In this document: positions 40,794 to 52,337 of the stretch, in pieces
Position numbering within the stretch: position 1 is the first letter of the stretch
How the letters are laid out: each line of letters opens with the position of its first letter
Assembly: GCF_900129095.1 (NCBI RefSeq)
Contig: NZ_FQVA01000003.1
Location: forward strand, 124,001-188,000
Reading direction: 5' to 3'
Length of the DNA: 64,000 bases
Source of the DNA: Microbulbifer donghaiensis
Lineage (GTDB): Bacteria; Pseudomonadota; Gammaproteobacteria; Pseudomonadales; Cellvibrionaceae
Notes under the pieces: generated by a model
Database searches by the model: none
What the model was told of the DNA's origin: nothing
The model's input: only the letters and a program-made list of their open reading frames with translations
Position numbers and translations under genes: made by a program

Positions 40794-41483
40794 TCAGCGC
40801 TCCAGACTGCAGCTGTAACCCAGCCCGCGGTGGGTCTGGATCGGCTTGGCGGCGGGCGCCACCGCCCGCAGCTTGGCACGCAGGTCCTTGATATGGCTGT
40901 CGATATTGCGCTCGTAGCCGGCCTCGCTGGCCACCCCCAGGGCATCGAGCAGTTGCTCGCGGGAGAACACCCGCCCCGGTTGGCCCAGCAGGGTTTCGAG
41001 CAGGCGGAATTCGTGGCGGGTCAGCGGCAGCAGCTGATCGTGAAAATGAATCTGGTAGCGCATCAAGTCGACGCGGAAATACCCCGCGGGCTCGCCCGCC
41101 GCCGATTCCATCGCGGTGCGCGGTGCCACGCGCTTGAGGATGGCCTTGACGCGCGCCGCCAGCTCGCGCGGGCTGAAGGGCTTGATCACATAATCATCTG
41201 CGCCGATTTCCAGGCCCACCACCCGGTCTATCTCCTCGTTGCGCGCGGTGAGGAAAATTACCGGCACCTCGGAGAAACGGCGCAGGCGTTTGCAGGCTTC
41301 AAAGCCGCTGATATCCGGCAGCCCGACGTCCAGAATCACCAGGTCAAAGGGTTCACTTTCGAGCAGCGCCAGCGCTTCACCGGCGACCTCCACCCAGCGC
41401 GTGACAAAGCCCTCGGCCTGCAGGGCATAGACCAGCGTATCGGCGATTGCGGCTTCGTCTTCGACGATCAGGATTTTTGGCAT
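40794..41483 (-). CDS. creB: Response regulator CreB (OmpR family)
   Basis: The 229-residue protein has a receiver domain (EDEAAIADTL, phospho-Asp in DLVILDVGLPDISGF, Lys in DYVIKPFSPRE) and an OmpR-type winged helix (LTRHEFRLLETLLGQPGRVFSREQLLDALGV). The ATG at 41483 begins MPKILIVEDE; an in-frame TTG nine bases upstream is less likely. It is the first gene of creB-creC-creD. creA is not next to it. Confidence 0.92.
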   Translation of the reverse strand: MPKILIVEDEAAIADTLVYALQAEGFVTRWVEVAGEALALLESEPFDLVILDVGLPDISGFEACKRLRRFSEVPVIFLTARNEEIDRVVGLEIGADDYVIKPFSPRELAARVKAILKRVAPRTAMESAAGEPAGYFRVDLMRYQIHFHDQLLPLTRHEFRLLETLLGQPGRVFSREQLLDALGVASEAGYERNIDSHIKDLRAKLRAVAPAAKPIQTHRGLGYSCSLER

Positions 41484-41579
41484 CGGGCCCAACGCTCAAG
41501 TTCTGTCAGTTTGTTCAATTGCACCGCCCACTGGTCGGCGCACCTACAGCGAAATTGCCAGCCCGGGGGCCAGAGTGCC

Positions 41580-42248
41580 TCACACGAAATCCGCGATTTC
41601 CGCCAGCGGCTTCTTGTCGATCGCCGGAACCTCGGCATCCTGCGCCGGCAGGCCCGCCACCAGGATCATGTAGGGCTTCTCCGTCGACGGGCGGCCGAGG
41701 ATCTCGTTGAGGAACTTCATCGGGCTGGGCGTGTGGGTCAGTGTCGCCACGCCGGCATTGTGCAGCGCGGCGATCAGCATCCCGGTGGCGATACCGACGG
41801 ATTCGGCGGTGTAATAGTTTTTCAGCTTCTCGCCGGCGTCACTGTTGGAAAACTTCTTCAGGAAGATCACGATCAAATAGGGCGCAGTTTCCAGAAACGG
41901 CTTGTCGGCGTCGGTACCCAGCGGCTCCAGCGCACTGAGCCACTCCGCCGAGGCGCGGCGCTGGTAGAACTCGCGCTCCTCCTCTTCCGCGGCCAGGCGT
42001 ATCTGCCGCTTGATCTCCGCACTCTCGACCACGACGAAATGCCACGGCTGCATATTGGCGCCGCTGGGCGCGCTACCGGCAGTGCGGATGGCCTCTTCGA
42101 TCACCTGTCGCGGCACCGGCTCGGCGGAGAAGTCGCGCACGCTGCGGCGGCTGCGCATCAATTCGGTGAACGCCCGCGCGCGCTCGCACATTTCCGCCTC
42201 CCCGAGGCGTTCGAACTGCAGCGGCAGAAAGGGTTTTTCCTGATTCAT
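41580..42248 (-). CDS. Nitroreductase-fold flavoprotein, iodotyrosine-deiodinase-like
   Basis: The 222-residue protein has FMN-binding segments RRSVRDF and [16 protein letters not shown] and the central [12 protein letters not shown]. Between them lies Glu91-x3-Tyr95 (EREFYQRR) and Lys116 (DADKPFLE), which match the E-Y-K substrate lid of the iodotyrosine deiodinase family, as does [13 protein letters not shown]. Members of that family remove halogens from tyrosine; others reduce nitro groups or quinones. It is the second gene of a pair with the DUF3094 protein. A halotyrosine substrate is inference but fits marine bacteria. Confidence 0.88.
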   Translation of the reverse strand: MNQEKPFLPLQFERLGEAEMCERARAFTELMRSRRSVRDFSAEPVPRQVIEEAIRTAGSAPSGANMQPWHFVVVESAEIKRQIRLAAEEEEREFYQRRASAEWLSALEPLGTDADKPFLETAPYLIVIFLKKFSNSDAGEKLKNYYTAESVGIATGMLIAALHNAGVATLTHTPSPMKFLNEILGRPSTEKPYMILVAGLPAQDAEVPAIDKKPLAEIADFV

Positions 42249-42256
42249 AAGGCTCC

Positions 42257-42448
42257 TCAGACTACGCCTTTGGTGCGCGCGATAAAGATACTGACCAGCG
42301 ACAACAGGGTCAGAATACCCACGATCACCAGCAGTAACAGCAGCGGCCGGAACGGTTTGCGCTCCACCTTGTTGATACCGCTGTGCAGGTAGTTGTCGAC
42401 CTTGGCCTGGTCTTCGTCAGAGAGTTTCTTGTGCGGTTGTTCGGACAT
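42257..42448 (-). CDS. DUF3094-family small membrane protein
   Basis: The 63-residue protein ([20 protein letters not shown] at the start) has a basic, hydrophilic N-terminus and one membrane helix (about 34-56, [21 protein letters not shown]). It matches the short DUF3094 proteins common in Pseudomonas and relatives; function unknown. The ATG at 42448 is preferred over the longer in-frame reading to 42517, whose sequence is atypical. It ends eight bases before the nitroreductase start. Confidence 0.78.
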   Translation of the reverse strand: MSEQPHKKLSDEDQAKVDNYLHSGINKVERKPFRPLLLLLVIVGILTLLSLVSIFIARTKGVV

Positions 42449-42540
42449 ATGGCAGTGGTGCTCGTTATTCTTTGCCACGAGTCTAGAAGATAGCGCCGGC
42501 CGACAAAAGTGCCGCAAGCCATTCAGCGCACGGCGGAAAC

Positions 42541-42563
42541 AAAAAAGCCCCGCAATGCGGGGC
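42541..42563 (-). terminator. Terminator of the acyl-CoA dehydrogenase gene
   Basis: GCCCCGC and GCGGGGC form a seven-base stem with an AAT loop. On the minus strand it is followed by six T residues, so it ends the leftward dehydrogenase transcript 34 bases after its stop. Confidence 0.9.
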
Positions 42564-42596
42564 CTGATCGGCAGATCAAAAAGTGAATCAGTGCTG

Positions 42597-44378
<1,782 letters not shown>

Positions 44379-44401
44379 GCTCCCGGTCCTCAATCAAGTG
44401 T

Positions 44402-44419
44402 TTCAAACGATTGTTTGAA
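44402..44419. promoter_or_regulatory. PsrA-type operator before the acyl-CoA dehydrogenase gene
   Basis: TTCAAAC-GATT-GTTTGAA is a perfect palindrome whose core CAAAC-N4-GTTTG (44404-44417) matches the site bound by the TetR-family repressor PsrA in Pseudomonas, which responds to long-chain fatty acids. It lies 24-41 bases before the ATG, where binding would block transcription. Confidence 0.82.
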
Positions 44420-44483
44420 TCTAGGCGCGAAGCGACCTCTTGTCAACTGCGCTGACGGACCGAAGCTGGTGATTAATTCGCCG

Positions 44484-45173
44484 TTATGGGGTGGGTGTGA
44501 GCGGCCCCAGGTCGAGCAGGTGCGCCGCCCGCCGGTAGTCGGCCCGCTCGTCGAACGGCAGCGTGCCCAGTAGCGGCGCCGGCAGCAGCGCCTTCAGAGT
44601 CGCCAGATTCTCCTCCGGCCGCGCCATGCCCTCACGTGCAAAGTTCGCCACCCAGCCCGCCAGCGGCAGGCCGTCGCGCCGGATCGCCTCGGCGGTCAGC
44701 AGCGCGTGGTTGATACAGCCCAGCTGCATGCCAACGACCAGAATCACCGGGATATTCAGCTCCCGCGGCAGCTGCGACAAAAATGCCCTGGGGCCGAGCG
44801 GCGTGCGCCAGCCGCCGGCGCCCTCGATCAGAACCAGGTCGGCACCGGTGGACATGACGCCGCGGCAGACTCCGGCCATGCGCGACAGATTCAGCGATTT
44901 ACCCGCTTCCATCGCGGCGATGTGCGGCGCTATGGCCGGTTCCAGCGCAAAAGGATTGACCTGCTGGTAGGGCAGCTCGAGGGTCATCGCCTCTTGCAGC
45001 AGCAGCGCGTCGGCATTGCGCAACCCCGCGTCGGTGGACTCGCAGCCGGAGGCCACGGGCTTCACCGCCGCTGTCTTTAATCCGGCATTTGCGGCACTTG
45101 CGAGCAGTGCTGCGGTCACATAAGTCTTGCCGACTTCAGTATCGGTTCCGGCGACAAAATAGGTTCGAGTCAC
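44484..45173 (-). CDS. bioD: Dethiobiotin synthetase
   Basis: The 229-residue ATP-dependent enzyme closes the ureido ring of dethiobiotin. P-loop-like VAGTDTEVGKTYVTAAL is at residues 7-23, with PVASG, EGAGGWRTPL and VVGMQLGCINHALLT following the family. It lies downstream of the bioB-bioF-bioHC operon in the same direction but is separated from it by the oppositely oriented L,D-transpeptidase gene, so it needs its own promoter. Confidence 0.95.
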   Translation of the reverse strand: MTRTYFVAGTDTEVGKTYVTAALLASAANAGLKTAAVKPVASGCESTDAGLRNADALLLQEAMTLELPYQQVNPFALEPAIAPHIAAMEAGKSLNLSRMAGVCRGVMSTGADLVLIEGAGGWRTPLGPRAFLSQLPRELNIPVILVVGMQLGCINHALLTAEAIRRDGLPLAGWVANFAREGMARPEENLATLKALLPAPLLGTLPFDERADYRRAAHLLDLGPLTPTP

Positions 45174-45273
45174 AACACCACTCCTCAGGTCGGGAAATTT
45201 CGACTTTTTGTTTGACGCCTCTTTAAACGCCGACTAGTTGATGATAAATTACCCACATAGAGCAATTTTTAAC

Positions 45274-45287
45274 CACTTTCGAAAGTG
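45274..45287. promoter_or_regulatory. Palindrome between bioD and the L,D-transpeptidase gene
   Basis: CACTTTCGAAAGTG is a perfect 14-base palindrome about 100 bases upstream of bioD and 170 before the transpeptidase start. It does not resemble a BirA half-site. It could be an operator for either gene or chance. Confidence 0.35.
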
Positions 45288-45456
45288 TTTTCACATCGGG
45301 GTTGGGATAATTGCCTAAATATACGCCCCGATTTGCATCGGGCTGGCAGAGAAAGACAACGCTGTCAAAACTTTTTCCCAAAGGGGAAGAGGGAGAGCAC
45401 GGAAGCTACCGGACCGACGGAAAAACTGAAAACTATTTAACTTGCTTATTGAGACC

Positions 45457-45942
45457 ATGCGATACCTGATTTTTGCCCTGCTTCTGACGGCGCCGCTGTT
45501 CGCCTCCGCCACAGTCAAACCGGTCGACCATGTGGTCGTGTACAAATCCAAAGGCCTGATGCAGCTAAAGCGCGACGGCCGCGTAGTCAAAAGCTACAAG
45601 GTCGTCTTCGGGGAAAACCCCAGGGGCCACAAGGTTCGCCAGGGCGACGAGCGCACGCCGGAAGGCCGCTACACGCTCGACTGGAAAAACCCCAAGAGCC
45701 GCTTCTACCGCTCAATCCACATTTCCTACCCGAACAAGCGCGACCGTGCCCGCGCCGCCAGAATGGGCGTCAACCCGGGCGGCGACATCATGATCCACGG
45801 CATGAAACCGCAGTGGGTCGGTATGGAAAAGTACCTGCAGAAGATGAACTGGACCGACGGCTGCATCGCGGTGACCAACCGCGAGATGGACGAGATCTGG
45901 GCGATGGTGAAAACCCCGACGCCGATCGATATCTACCCCTGA
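45457..45942 (+). CDS. Periplasmic L,D-transpeptidase (YkuD domain)
   Basis: The 161-residue protein has a signal peptide (1-18, ASA/TVK) and a YkuD domain with catalytic His in MIHGMKP and Cys in WTDGCIAVTN, the family signature HGx-SxGC form with Asp in place of Ser. It cross-links peptidoglycan or attaches proteins to it; short single-domain members of this sort also include murein endopeptidase-like enzymes (DpaA type). The ATG at 45457 begins a proper signal peptide, while the upstream in-frame TTG lacks support. A strong terminator follows. Confidence 0.9.
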   Translation: MRYLIFALLLTAPLFASATVKPVDHVVVYKSKGLMQLKRDGRVVKSYKVVFGENPRGHKVRQGDERTPEGRYTLDWKNPKSRFYRSIHISYPNKRDRARAARMGVNPGGDIMIHGMKPQWVGMEKYLQKMNWTDGCIAVTNREMDEIWAMVKTPTPIDIYP

Positions 45943-45967
45943 TATCCGACCCAACTTCCAATATCTG

Positions 45968-45996
45968 CGCGGGCCAGCTGGCCCGCGTTTTCGTTT
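45968..45996 (+). terminator. Terminator of the L,D-transpeptidase gene
   Basis: A 20-base perfect palindrome (CGCGGGCCAG / CTGGCCCGCG) is followed by TTTTCGTTT on the plus strand, 25 bases after the stop and just before the convergent bioHC stop. Confidence 0.82.
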
Positions 45997-46009
45997 CCAG
46001 AGAGCGCCG

Positions 46010-47560
46010 TCAGGCGCGCCCCGCCAGCTGCCCCTGCGCGTCGCGCAGCAGCTTCAGGTAAATCACGTCATAACTGGCCGGCAGCCCGGCGCGACCGCGC
46101 AGCGACTCATAAGCCGCAGCGAGCCGGCGCAGCTTGGCGCGTCCGGTCATACCGCGGTCCGCGCCGCGGTTCACATTGTGCGCGCCGACACTCTTGAGCT
46201 CGTGCATCAGCTGGCGCACGTTGTCGAAGTGCAGCACCCGCTCCTCAGTGCGCACGTCTCCCGGCAGCCCGCTGTGGATCGCCGCTTCCTGCCACTGCTG
46301 CAGTGGCAGGAAGCGGTTTACGTGTACAGAGTCGTCCACCTGCGCCCAGCTGTCTCTCAGTTCCCGCAGGGTGCCGGGCCCGAGCGTCGCCACCAGGCAG
46401 CGACCGCCGTCCGCCAGCACCCGGTGCAGCTCGGCGAACAGCTGCGGCAGGCGATAACACCACTGCAGCGCCATGCTGGAGAACACCAGGTCGACACAGC
46501 CATCCGCCAGCGGCAGCTGCTCGGCATCGGCGGCGATATAGCCGTCGGCCACCGGGCGCTCGCTGCGCGCGTACTGCAGCATGCCCTCGGCCAGGTCCAG
46601 GGAAAGAATCTGCGCCTGCGGAAAGCGCTGGCGCAGCAACTCGCTGCCATAGCCGGTGCCGCTGCCCAGATCGAGAATGGTTTTCGGCGCCCAGACACTG
46701 TCCGCCTCGCGCAGCAGCTGGCGGCACACGGCCCGCTGCAGGTGCGCACAGGCGTCGTAACTGCTGGCGGCGCGACCAAAGGATCTGGCCACCGCACGCT
46801 TGTCGAACGGGGTTTCGCCGCCGTTCAGGTCGCGCAGGAAATGGCGGATTTTTTCCGCAACCAGCTCCGCGGCGGACAGCTGCGGTACGTGACCACAGCC
46901 GGCCAGCACCTCGATAGCCCCCGCCGATACGCGCAAGCGCTCCGCCGCCGCGACCGGCACCAGTGCATCCCTGTCGCCAAAAATATGCAGCGACGGCATC
47001 GACATTCGCGACAACAGTTCGCGATTATCCAGGCGCGCGAGGCAGTCCAGTGCCTGCCCCCAGGCATCGCCGATACTTTGCGGCGGCCACTGTTTCAGTT
47101 GTTTCAGCACCGCGCGCATCGAACTATCGCCGCGCGCCTGCAGGCCGCAGAATTTCTCCCAGGTCGCCAGCGGCTCGGCCGTCAGCGACTGGCGGAAAGC
47201 GGCGAAGGTCTGCGGATGCATACCCGGCCAGTCGTCCCGCTGCAGGAAGCTGCCATTGGCAGCGATGGTGATCAGCCCGGCAATTTTCTCCCGCCCCGCC
47301 CCGGCGGCGAGACACGCGGCGAGCATGCCGCCGAGTGAATGCCCGACCAGCACACAGTTGTGCGGCAGCTGTTCACAGAGCTGTTGCAGCAATTGTTCGT
47401 CAGTCGGCCAGGCGCGGTCGGACGCGTCGCCGAAACCGGGCAGTTCTAGGCTGCTGATCGCCAGCGGGCCGTTTTCGCCCAGGGCGTCGAGCAGCGGTTG
47501 CCACAGGCGCCGGTCGCCGCCCCAGCCGTGCAGGAATACCAGATGCGCCACCGGCTTCAC
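46010..47560 (-). CDS. bioC: BioH-BioC fusion (pimeloyl-ACP esterase and malonyl-ACP methyltransferase)
   Basis: The 516-residue protein joins two enzymes of pimelate synthesis. The N-terminal half is an alpha/beta hydrolase like BioH with HGWGG, nucleophile Ser75 in GHSLGG, Asp in IFGDRDALVP and His in GCGHVPQL. The C-terminal half (from about 255) is a SAM-dependent methyltransferase like BioC with ILDLGSGTGYGSELL and SSMALQWCYRLPQLFAELHRVL. Together they cap malonyl-ACP and later release pimeloyl-ACP. Such BioHC fusions are known in Saccharophagus and relatives. The GTG at 47560 overlaps the bioF stop (GTGA) with GGAGG upstream, so translation is coupled. Confidence 0.95.
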   Translation of the reverse strand: MKPVAHLVFLHGWGGDRRLWQPLLDALGENGPLAISSLELPGFGDASDRAWPTDEQLLQQLCEQLPHNCVLVGHSLGGMLAACLAAGAGREKIAGLITIAANGSFLQRDDWPGMHPQTFAAFRQSLTAEPLATWEKFCGLQARGDSSMRAVLKQLKQWPPQSIGDAWGQALDCLARLDNRELLSRMSMPSLHIFGDRDALVPVAAAERLRVSAGAIEVLAGCGHVPQLSAAELVAEKIRHFLRDLNGGETPFDKRAVARSFGRAASSYDACAHLQRAVCRQLLREADSVWAPKTILDLGSGTGYGSELLRQRFPQAQILSLDLAEGMLQYARSERPVADGYIAADAEQLPLADGCVDLVFSSMALQWCYRLPQLFAELHRVLADGGRCLVATLGPGTLRELRDSWAQVDDSVHVNRFLPLQQWQEAAIHSGLPGDVRTEERVLHFDNVRQLMHELKSVGAHNVNRGADRGMTGRAKLRRLAAAYESLRGRAGLPASYDVIYLKLLRDAQGQLAGRA

Positions 47561-48750
47561 GGTGCCTCCGCGGAATAGTCGCACAGGCTTGCGGCCAGTG
47601 CGGTAAGCAGCTGGTCGATCTGCGCCTCGCTGTGGTTGGCACTGAGGGTGATGCGCAGCCGCGCCGTGCCCTCTGGCACCGTCGGCGGGCGTATCGCGCC
47701 GACCAGGAAGCCGCGCTGCTGCAGCTCGGCCGCTATCGCCATCACCGCAGCTTCATCGCCGAGCAGCAGCGGCTGTATCGGGCTAGCGGATTCCACCAAG
47801 GGTAGCCGCAGCTGCGCGGCGCGCTTGCGGAAGAAGCCGATATTGCGTTGCAGCCGGGCGGAGCGTTCCGGCTCGCGCTGCATCACCTCGAGTGCGGCCA
47901 GTGCACCGGCCGCCACCGCCGGCGGCATCCCGGTGGTGTAGATATACGGGCGTGCGAACTGCACCAGGTAGTCGATCAGCTCCCGCGAGCCGGCCACGAA
48001 AGCACCGGCGTTGCCGGCCGCCTTGCCGAGGGTGCCCATCATGACCGGCGCGTCATCCTGCCCCAGTCCGGCACTGGCAATACTGCCGGCCAGCGGCAGC
48101 TGTGGGCTGCCCATCACGCCGAAGCCGTGGGCTTCGTCGACCATCAGCCAGGCATCGTGGCGGCGGCAGAGTTCGGCAATGCCCGCCAGCGGCGCGCAGT
48201 CACCGTCCATGCTGTAGACACCGTCGACGACAACAAGAGTATTGCCGCCATTGGCGGCCGCGCGCTGCAGCTGGCGCTGCAGCCCGTCGAGATCGTTGTG
48301 GGCAAAACGCAGGCTGTTGGCGCCGCACAGGCGCGCACCGTCGATCAGGGAAGCGTGATTGAGCCGATCGGAGATGACATTGTCGCCGCGGCCCACCAGC
48401 GCACAGATGGTACCGACATTGGCCATATAGCCACTGGAAAACACCAGCGCCGCCTCGCGCCCGGAAATCTCGGCGATCTTGCCTTCCAGGTCCCGGTGGA
48501 CCTGCAGGTGGCCGTTGACCAGGTGGGAGGCGGTAGCGCCGGCACCCAGTTTGGCGCCGGTCTGCTGGGCGGCAATGACGCCCGGGTGGGTGGCGAGGCC
48601 GAGATAGTCGTTGCTGCTGAAGGTCAGCAGCTCGCGGCCGTCCACCAGTGCCCGCGGCCCCGGCGCGGCGGCCAGGGTCTTGAGTTCACGGTACAGGTTG
48701 CGCCGACGCCGCTCATCGAGGCGCTGGCGCAGGGTTTGATTCAGGGTCAT
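47557..48750 (-). CDS. bioF: 8-amino-7-oxononanoate synthase
   Basis: The 397-residue PLP enzyme condenses pimeloyl-ACP with alanine. Conserved segments include [48 protein letters not shown], and the PLP lysine in [15 protein letters not shown]. Its ATG overlaps the bioB stop (ATGA) and its stop overlaps the bioHC start, making a tightly coupled operon. Confidence 0.97.
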   Translation of the reverse strand: MTLNQTLRQRLDERRRRNLYRELKTLAAAPGPRALVDGRELLTFSSNDYLGLATHPGVIAAQQTGAKLGAGATASHLVNGHLQVHRDLEGKIAEISGREAALVFSSGYMANVGTICALVGRGDNVISDRLNHASLIDGARLCGANSLRFAHNDLDGLQRQLQRAAANGGNTLVVVDGVYSMDGDCAPLAGIAELCRRHDAWLMVDEAHGFGVMGSPQLPLAGSIASAGLGQDDAPVMMGTLGKAAGNAGAFVAGSRELIDYLVQFARPYIYTTGMPPAVAAGALAALEVMQREPERSARLQRNIGFFRKRAAQLRLPLVESASPIQPLLLGDEAAVMAIAAELQQRGFLVGAIRPPTVPEGTARLRITLSANHSEAQIDQLLTALAASLCDYSAEAP

Positions 48751-49814
48751 TTGGCCGCGTCGTAGAAAAACGGGTCGTTCTGCTGTTCGGTAATCTGCGC
48801 CGCCAGCTCGGCCTCCACCGCGGCTTCATCCGCATACTGCTGGTACTCCTCCGGCTGGATACCGAGGCGCTGGAACAGCTGCATGTCCTTGTTGGCTTCC
48901 GGGTTGGCCGTCGTCAGCAGCTTCTCACCGTAGAAGATAGAGTTGGCGCCGGCGAGGAACGCCATCGCCTGCATCTCGTCGCTCATCGCCTCGCGGCCCG
49001 CGGACAGGCGCACATGGGATTTCGGCATCATGATGCGGGCCACGGCGATGCAGCGGATAAACTCGAACGGGTCCAGATCTCGCTCTTCTTCCAGCGGCGT
49101 ACCGGCGACCTTCACCAGCATGTTGATCGGCACCGACTCCGGGTGGTCCGGCAGGTTGGCCAGCTGCATCAGTAGGCCGGCGCGGTCCTTCTCGCCTTCG
49201 CCCATGCCGATGATGCCGCCGGCGCAGACTTTCATGCCCGCGGCGCGCACCCGGCCGAGGGTCTCCAGGCGATCCTGGTAAGTGCGGGTGGTGATGATCT
49301 CGCCGTAGTACTCGGGCGAGGTGTCCAGGTTGTGGTTGTAGTAGTCGAGGCCGGCATCGGCCAGCTCTTGCGCCTGATCGTCATTCAGCATGCCCAGGGT
49401 CATGCAGGTCTCCATACCCAGCGCTTTCACCTCGCGCACCATCTGCGTCACATAGGGCATGTCCTTCTTCTTCGGCGAGCGCCAGGCGGCGCCCATGCAG
49501 AAACGGGTGGCACCACTGGCCTTGGCCGCGCGGGCCTCTTCCAGTACTTTCTCCACCTTCATCAGCTTCTCGCGCTCCAGGCCGGTGTCGTAGCGCGCGC
49601 TCTGCGGACAGTAGGCGCAATCCTCGGGGCAGGCGCCGGTCTTGATCGAGCAGAGGGTGCTGACCTGCACGCGGTTGGCATCGAAATGCACTCGATGCAC
49701 CTGCTGGGCGGTGAACAGCAGGTCGTTGAACGGCAGCGCAAACAGATCCAGTACCTGTTGGCGAGTCCAGTCGTGGCGGCTCTCGCCGTAGTGTTGAAGG
49801 GAGGCGGTGGGCAT
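48747..49814 (-). CDS. bioB: Biotin synthase
   Basis: This radical-SAM enzyme inserts sulfur into dethiobiotin. From the ATG at 49814 it has 355 residues: CPEDCAYC at the N-terminal side binds the SAM 4Fe-4S cluster, with [10 protein letters not shown] just before, and [37 protein letters not shown] and [13 protein letters not shown] fit BioB. The long in-frame extension to 50147 overlaps comF and is arginine-rich shadow. A GTG at 49832 with GAGAG upstream is an alternative start. The operon promoter and BirA operator lie at 49937-49989. Confidence 0.97.
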   Translation of the reverse strand: MPTASLQHYGESRHDWTRQQVLDLFALPFNDLLFTAQQVHRVHFDANRVQVSTLCSIKTGACPEDCAYCPQSARYDTGLEREKLMKVEKVLEEARAAKASGATRFCMGAAWRSPKKKDMPYVTQMVREVKALGMETCMTLGMLNDDQAQELADAGLDYYNHNLDTSPEYYGEIITTRTYQDRLETLGRVRAAGMKVCAGGIIGMGEGEKDRAGLLMQLANLPDHPESVPINMLVKVAGTPLEEERDLDPFEFIRCIAVARIMMPKSHVRLSAGREAMSDEMQAMAFLAGANSIFYGEKLLTTANPEANKDMQLFQRLGIQPEEYQQYADEAAVEAELAAQITEQQNDPFFYDAAK

Positions 49815-49936
49815 TTGCTGGGCTGCAGTCACTGGGCGTAATCTCTCTACTTGCTGTATGACGCGACCCCCGGGCCGCGAGGAACCGCCGTGCTGAGGCC
49901 GGCGGCAGGGCAATTTCGACATAAACAGACTGGCCA

Positions 49937-49963
49937 GTTTAGCGGGGGTCAGATCGCTGTCAA
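49937..49963 (-). promoter_or_regulatory. Sigma-70 promoter of the bio operon
   Basis: On the minus strand TTGACA (consensus -35, plus-strand 49958-49963) is followed after 16 bases by TAAACT (-10, 49937-49942). Transcription would start near 49930, about 115 bases before the bioB ATG. The -35 lies inside the left BirA half-site. Confidence 0.72.
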
Positions 49964-49989
49964 CCAAATGGCCAAGGAATGGTTTACAG
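49957..49989. promoter_or_regulatory. BirA-type biotin operator
   Basis: CTGTCAACC and GGTTTACAG are separated by 15 bases. The right half matches the gammaproteobacterial BirA half-site GGTTTACAA at eight of nine positions and the left half matches TTGTAAACC at seven of nine; E. coli has a 16-base spacer. The site covers the bio -35 and its right half begins on the last base of the ATG of divergent comF. Confidence 0.78.
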
Positions 49990-50680
49990 ACTGATTTCGC
50001 ACTTTTTGTCACACTCCGTGGCGCCGCGACTGGCGCGCTGCCTGCTGTGCGGCGACAGCGCCACCGGCAACGGGCTCTGCGCGCCCTGCTCGGCCGAGCT
50101 GCCCTATCTGCACGACGCCTGCGGAACCTGCGCGCTGCCGCTCCCACGGGGCGCGACCAGCTGCCCGCGCTGTCTGCAGCGGCCGCCCAGTTTCTCCTCC
50201 GCCAGTGCGGCCTGGCACTACGCCTTCCCGATCGGCCAGCTGGTGCAGCATTTCAAATACCGCGGCGATCTGGCCGCCGGCCACAGCCTTGCGCGGCTGG
50301 CCGCAGTGGCGATCGAGCCGCGCGACCGACGGCCAGATCTGCTGGTGCCCATTCCGCTGCACTGGCGCCGCTACTGGAGTCGCGGCTACAACCAGGCGCA
50401 ACTGATCGCGGTCGAATTCGGCCGCCAGTGGCAACTACCGGTACATTCACGCCTGCTGCGCAAGCGCAGCGCTACCGAGACCCAGCTGCAACTGAAACGC
50501 GCCCAGCGCCTGCGCAATCTGAGCCAGAGCTTTGCGGTGGGTGAGGCTGTTGCCGGCCTGCACATAGGCCTGGTGGACGATGTGATCACCACCGGCGCGA
50601 CACTGGAGGCCGCCGCGCGCACGCTGCTCGCCGCCGGCGCGGCGCAGGTCAGCGCCTACGCGCTGGCCAGAACACCCTGA
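49979..50680 (+). CDS. comF: ComF-family phosphoribosyltransferase-like protein
   Basis: The 233-residue protein has a four-cysteine zinc module ([24 protein letters not shown] in the first 70 residues) and a phosphoribosyltransferase fold with [25 protein letters not shown] PRPP loop (here [13 protein letters not shown]). ComF proteins take part in DNA uptake in naturally competent bacteria. The start is uncertain: the ATG at 49979 has AAGGA immediately in front, too close for a good ribosome site, and a GTG at 50018 is possible. It is divergent from the bio operon. Confidence 0.9.
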   Translation: MVYRLISHFLSHSVAPRLARCLLCGDSATGNGLCAPCSAELPYLHDACGTCALPLPRGATSCPRCLQRPPSFSSASAAWHYAFPIGQLVQHFKYRGDLAAGHSLARLAAVAIEPRDRRPDLLVPIPLHWRRYWSRGYNQAQLIAVEFGRQWQLPVHSRLLRKRSATETQLQLKRAQRLRNLSQSFAVGEAVAGLHIGLVDDVITTGATLEAAARTLLAAGAAQVSAYALARTP

Positions 50681-50767
50681 CTCTTCGGCCCGACCGGGCA
50701 TAGACCGAAATTGACATTCCCGTCACAATTGCGCCCAAAGCGGAATTAGGCGCCAACGGCGCCCGCA

Positions 50768-50793
50768 GACCGGGGCCATGGATGGCCCCGGTC
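50768..50793. repeat. Perfect 12-base hairpin in the comF-KAS III gap
   Basis: GACCGGGGCCAT and ATGGCCCCGGTC pair perfectly around two bases, 88 bases after comF. There is no T tract, so it is a poor terminator; it could be an attenuating hairpin or a REP-like element. Confidence 0.55.
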
Positions 50794-50907
50794 GCAATTG
50801 CCGCCCTTTGCCGGCCTGGCACCCACGTCTCAACCATGCCGGCACTGCTAAGGTTCTAATTAGTGACTAAGCTCGCGCGCCGTTCGCTGCGAGCCGGGGA
50901 ATCAGCG

Positions 50908-52053
<1,146 letters not shown>

Positions 52054-52069
52054 TCCGCACCCACTAAAA

Positions 52070-52088
52070 AGCCGGGCTGTGCCCGGCT
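52070..52088. terminator. Hairpin downstream of the KAS III gene
   Basis: AGCCGGGC and GCCCGGCT pair around TGT. T residues follow only on the minus strand (five A on the left), so for the rightward KAS III transcript it lacks a T tail. Part of the hairpin recurs near 52313-52330 beside a real T tract. Confidence 0.55.
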
Positions 52089-52125
52089 CAGGTTGCTGGC
52101 AAAGTTATGCAGTCAAAATTTAAGG

Positions 52126-52265
52126 CGAAGTGCTAGGTCGAGCATTTCGAACCGTCGGCGACAGGGCCGAAGGCGCCGCGAATGCGTGCAGCGGCCGGAC
52201 CGTCGCCGACGGAGCTTACAGGGATGTATTCACAGCGTTTCGAAATGCTCGTCCTAGCGCTTGGC
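52126..52265. repeat. 140-base nested palindromic element
   Basis: Outer arms 52130-52151 and 52239-52260 pair over 22 bases with two mismatches (TAGG-CGAGCATTTCGAA core). Inside them CCGTCGGCGAC (52152-52162) pairs perfectly with GTCGCCGACGG (52202-52212), and GC-rich bases between can pair further. No transposase is present. It looks like a miniature dispersed element or a large structured RNA. Short open frames across it are shadows. Confidence 0.8.
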
Positions 52266-52312
52266 CGCCACCGCACCAGCTCAGAACTGAATGCGGGGTT
52301 TATCAACTGTCT

Positions 52313-52337
52313 GCCCGGGCTGTGCCCAGCTTTTTTT
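52313..52337 (+). terminator. Terminator with nine-T tract before the PadR gene stop
   Basis: A GC hairpin (GGGC-TGT-GCCC core) is followed by nine T residues, running into the stop codon of the convergent PadR gene. It would end rightward transcripts coming from the KAS III gene through the palindromic element. Confidence 0.65.

Noticed and set aside
49815..50147. Long N-terminal extension of bioB
   Set aside because: Arg-rich and overlaps comF and the operator; family alignment starts at [10 protein letters not shown].
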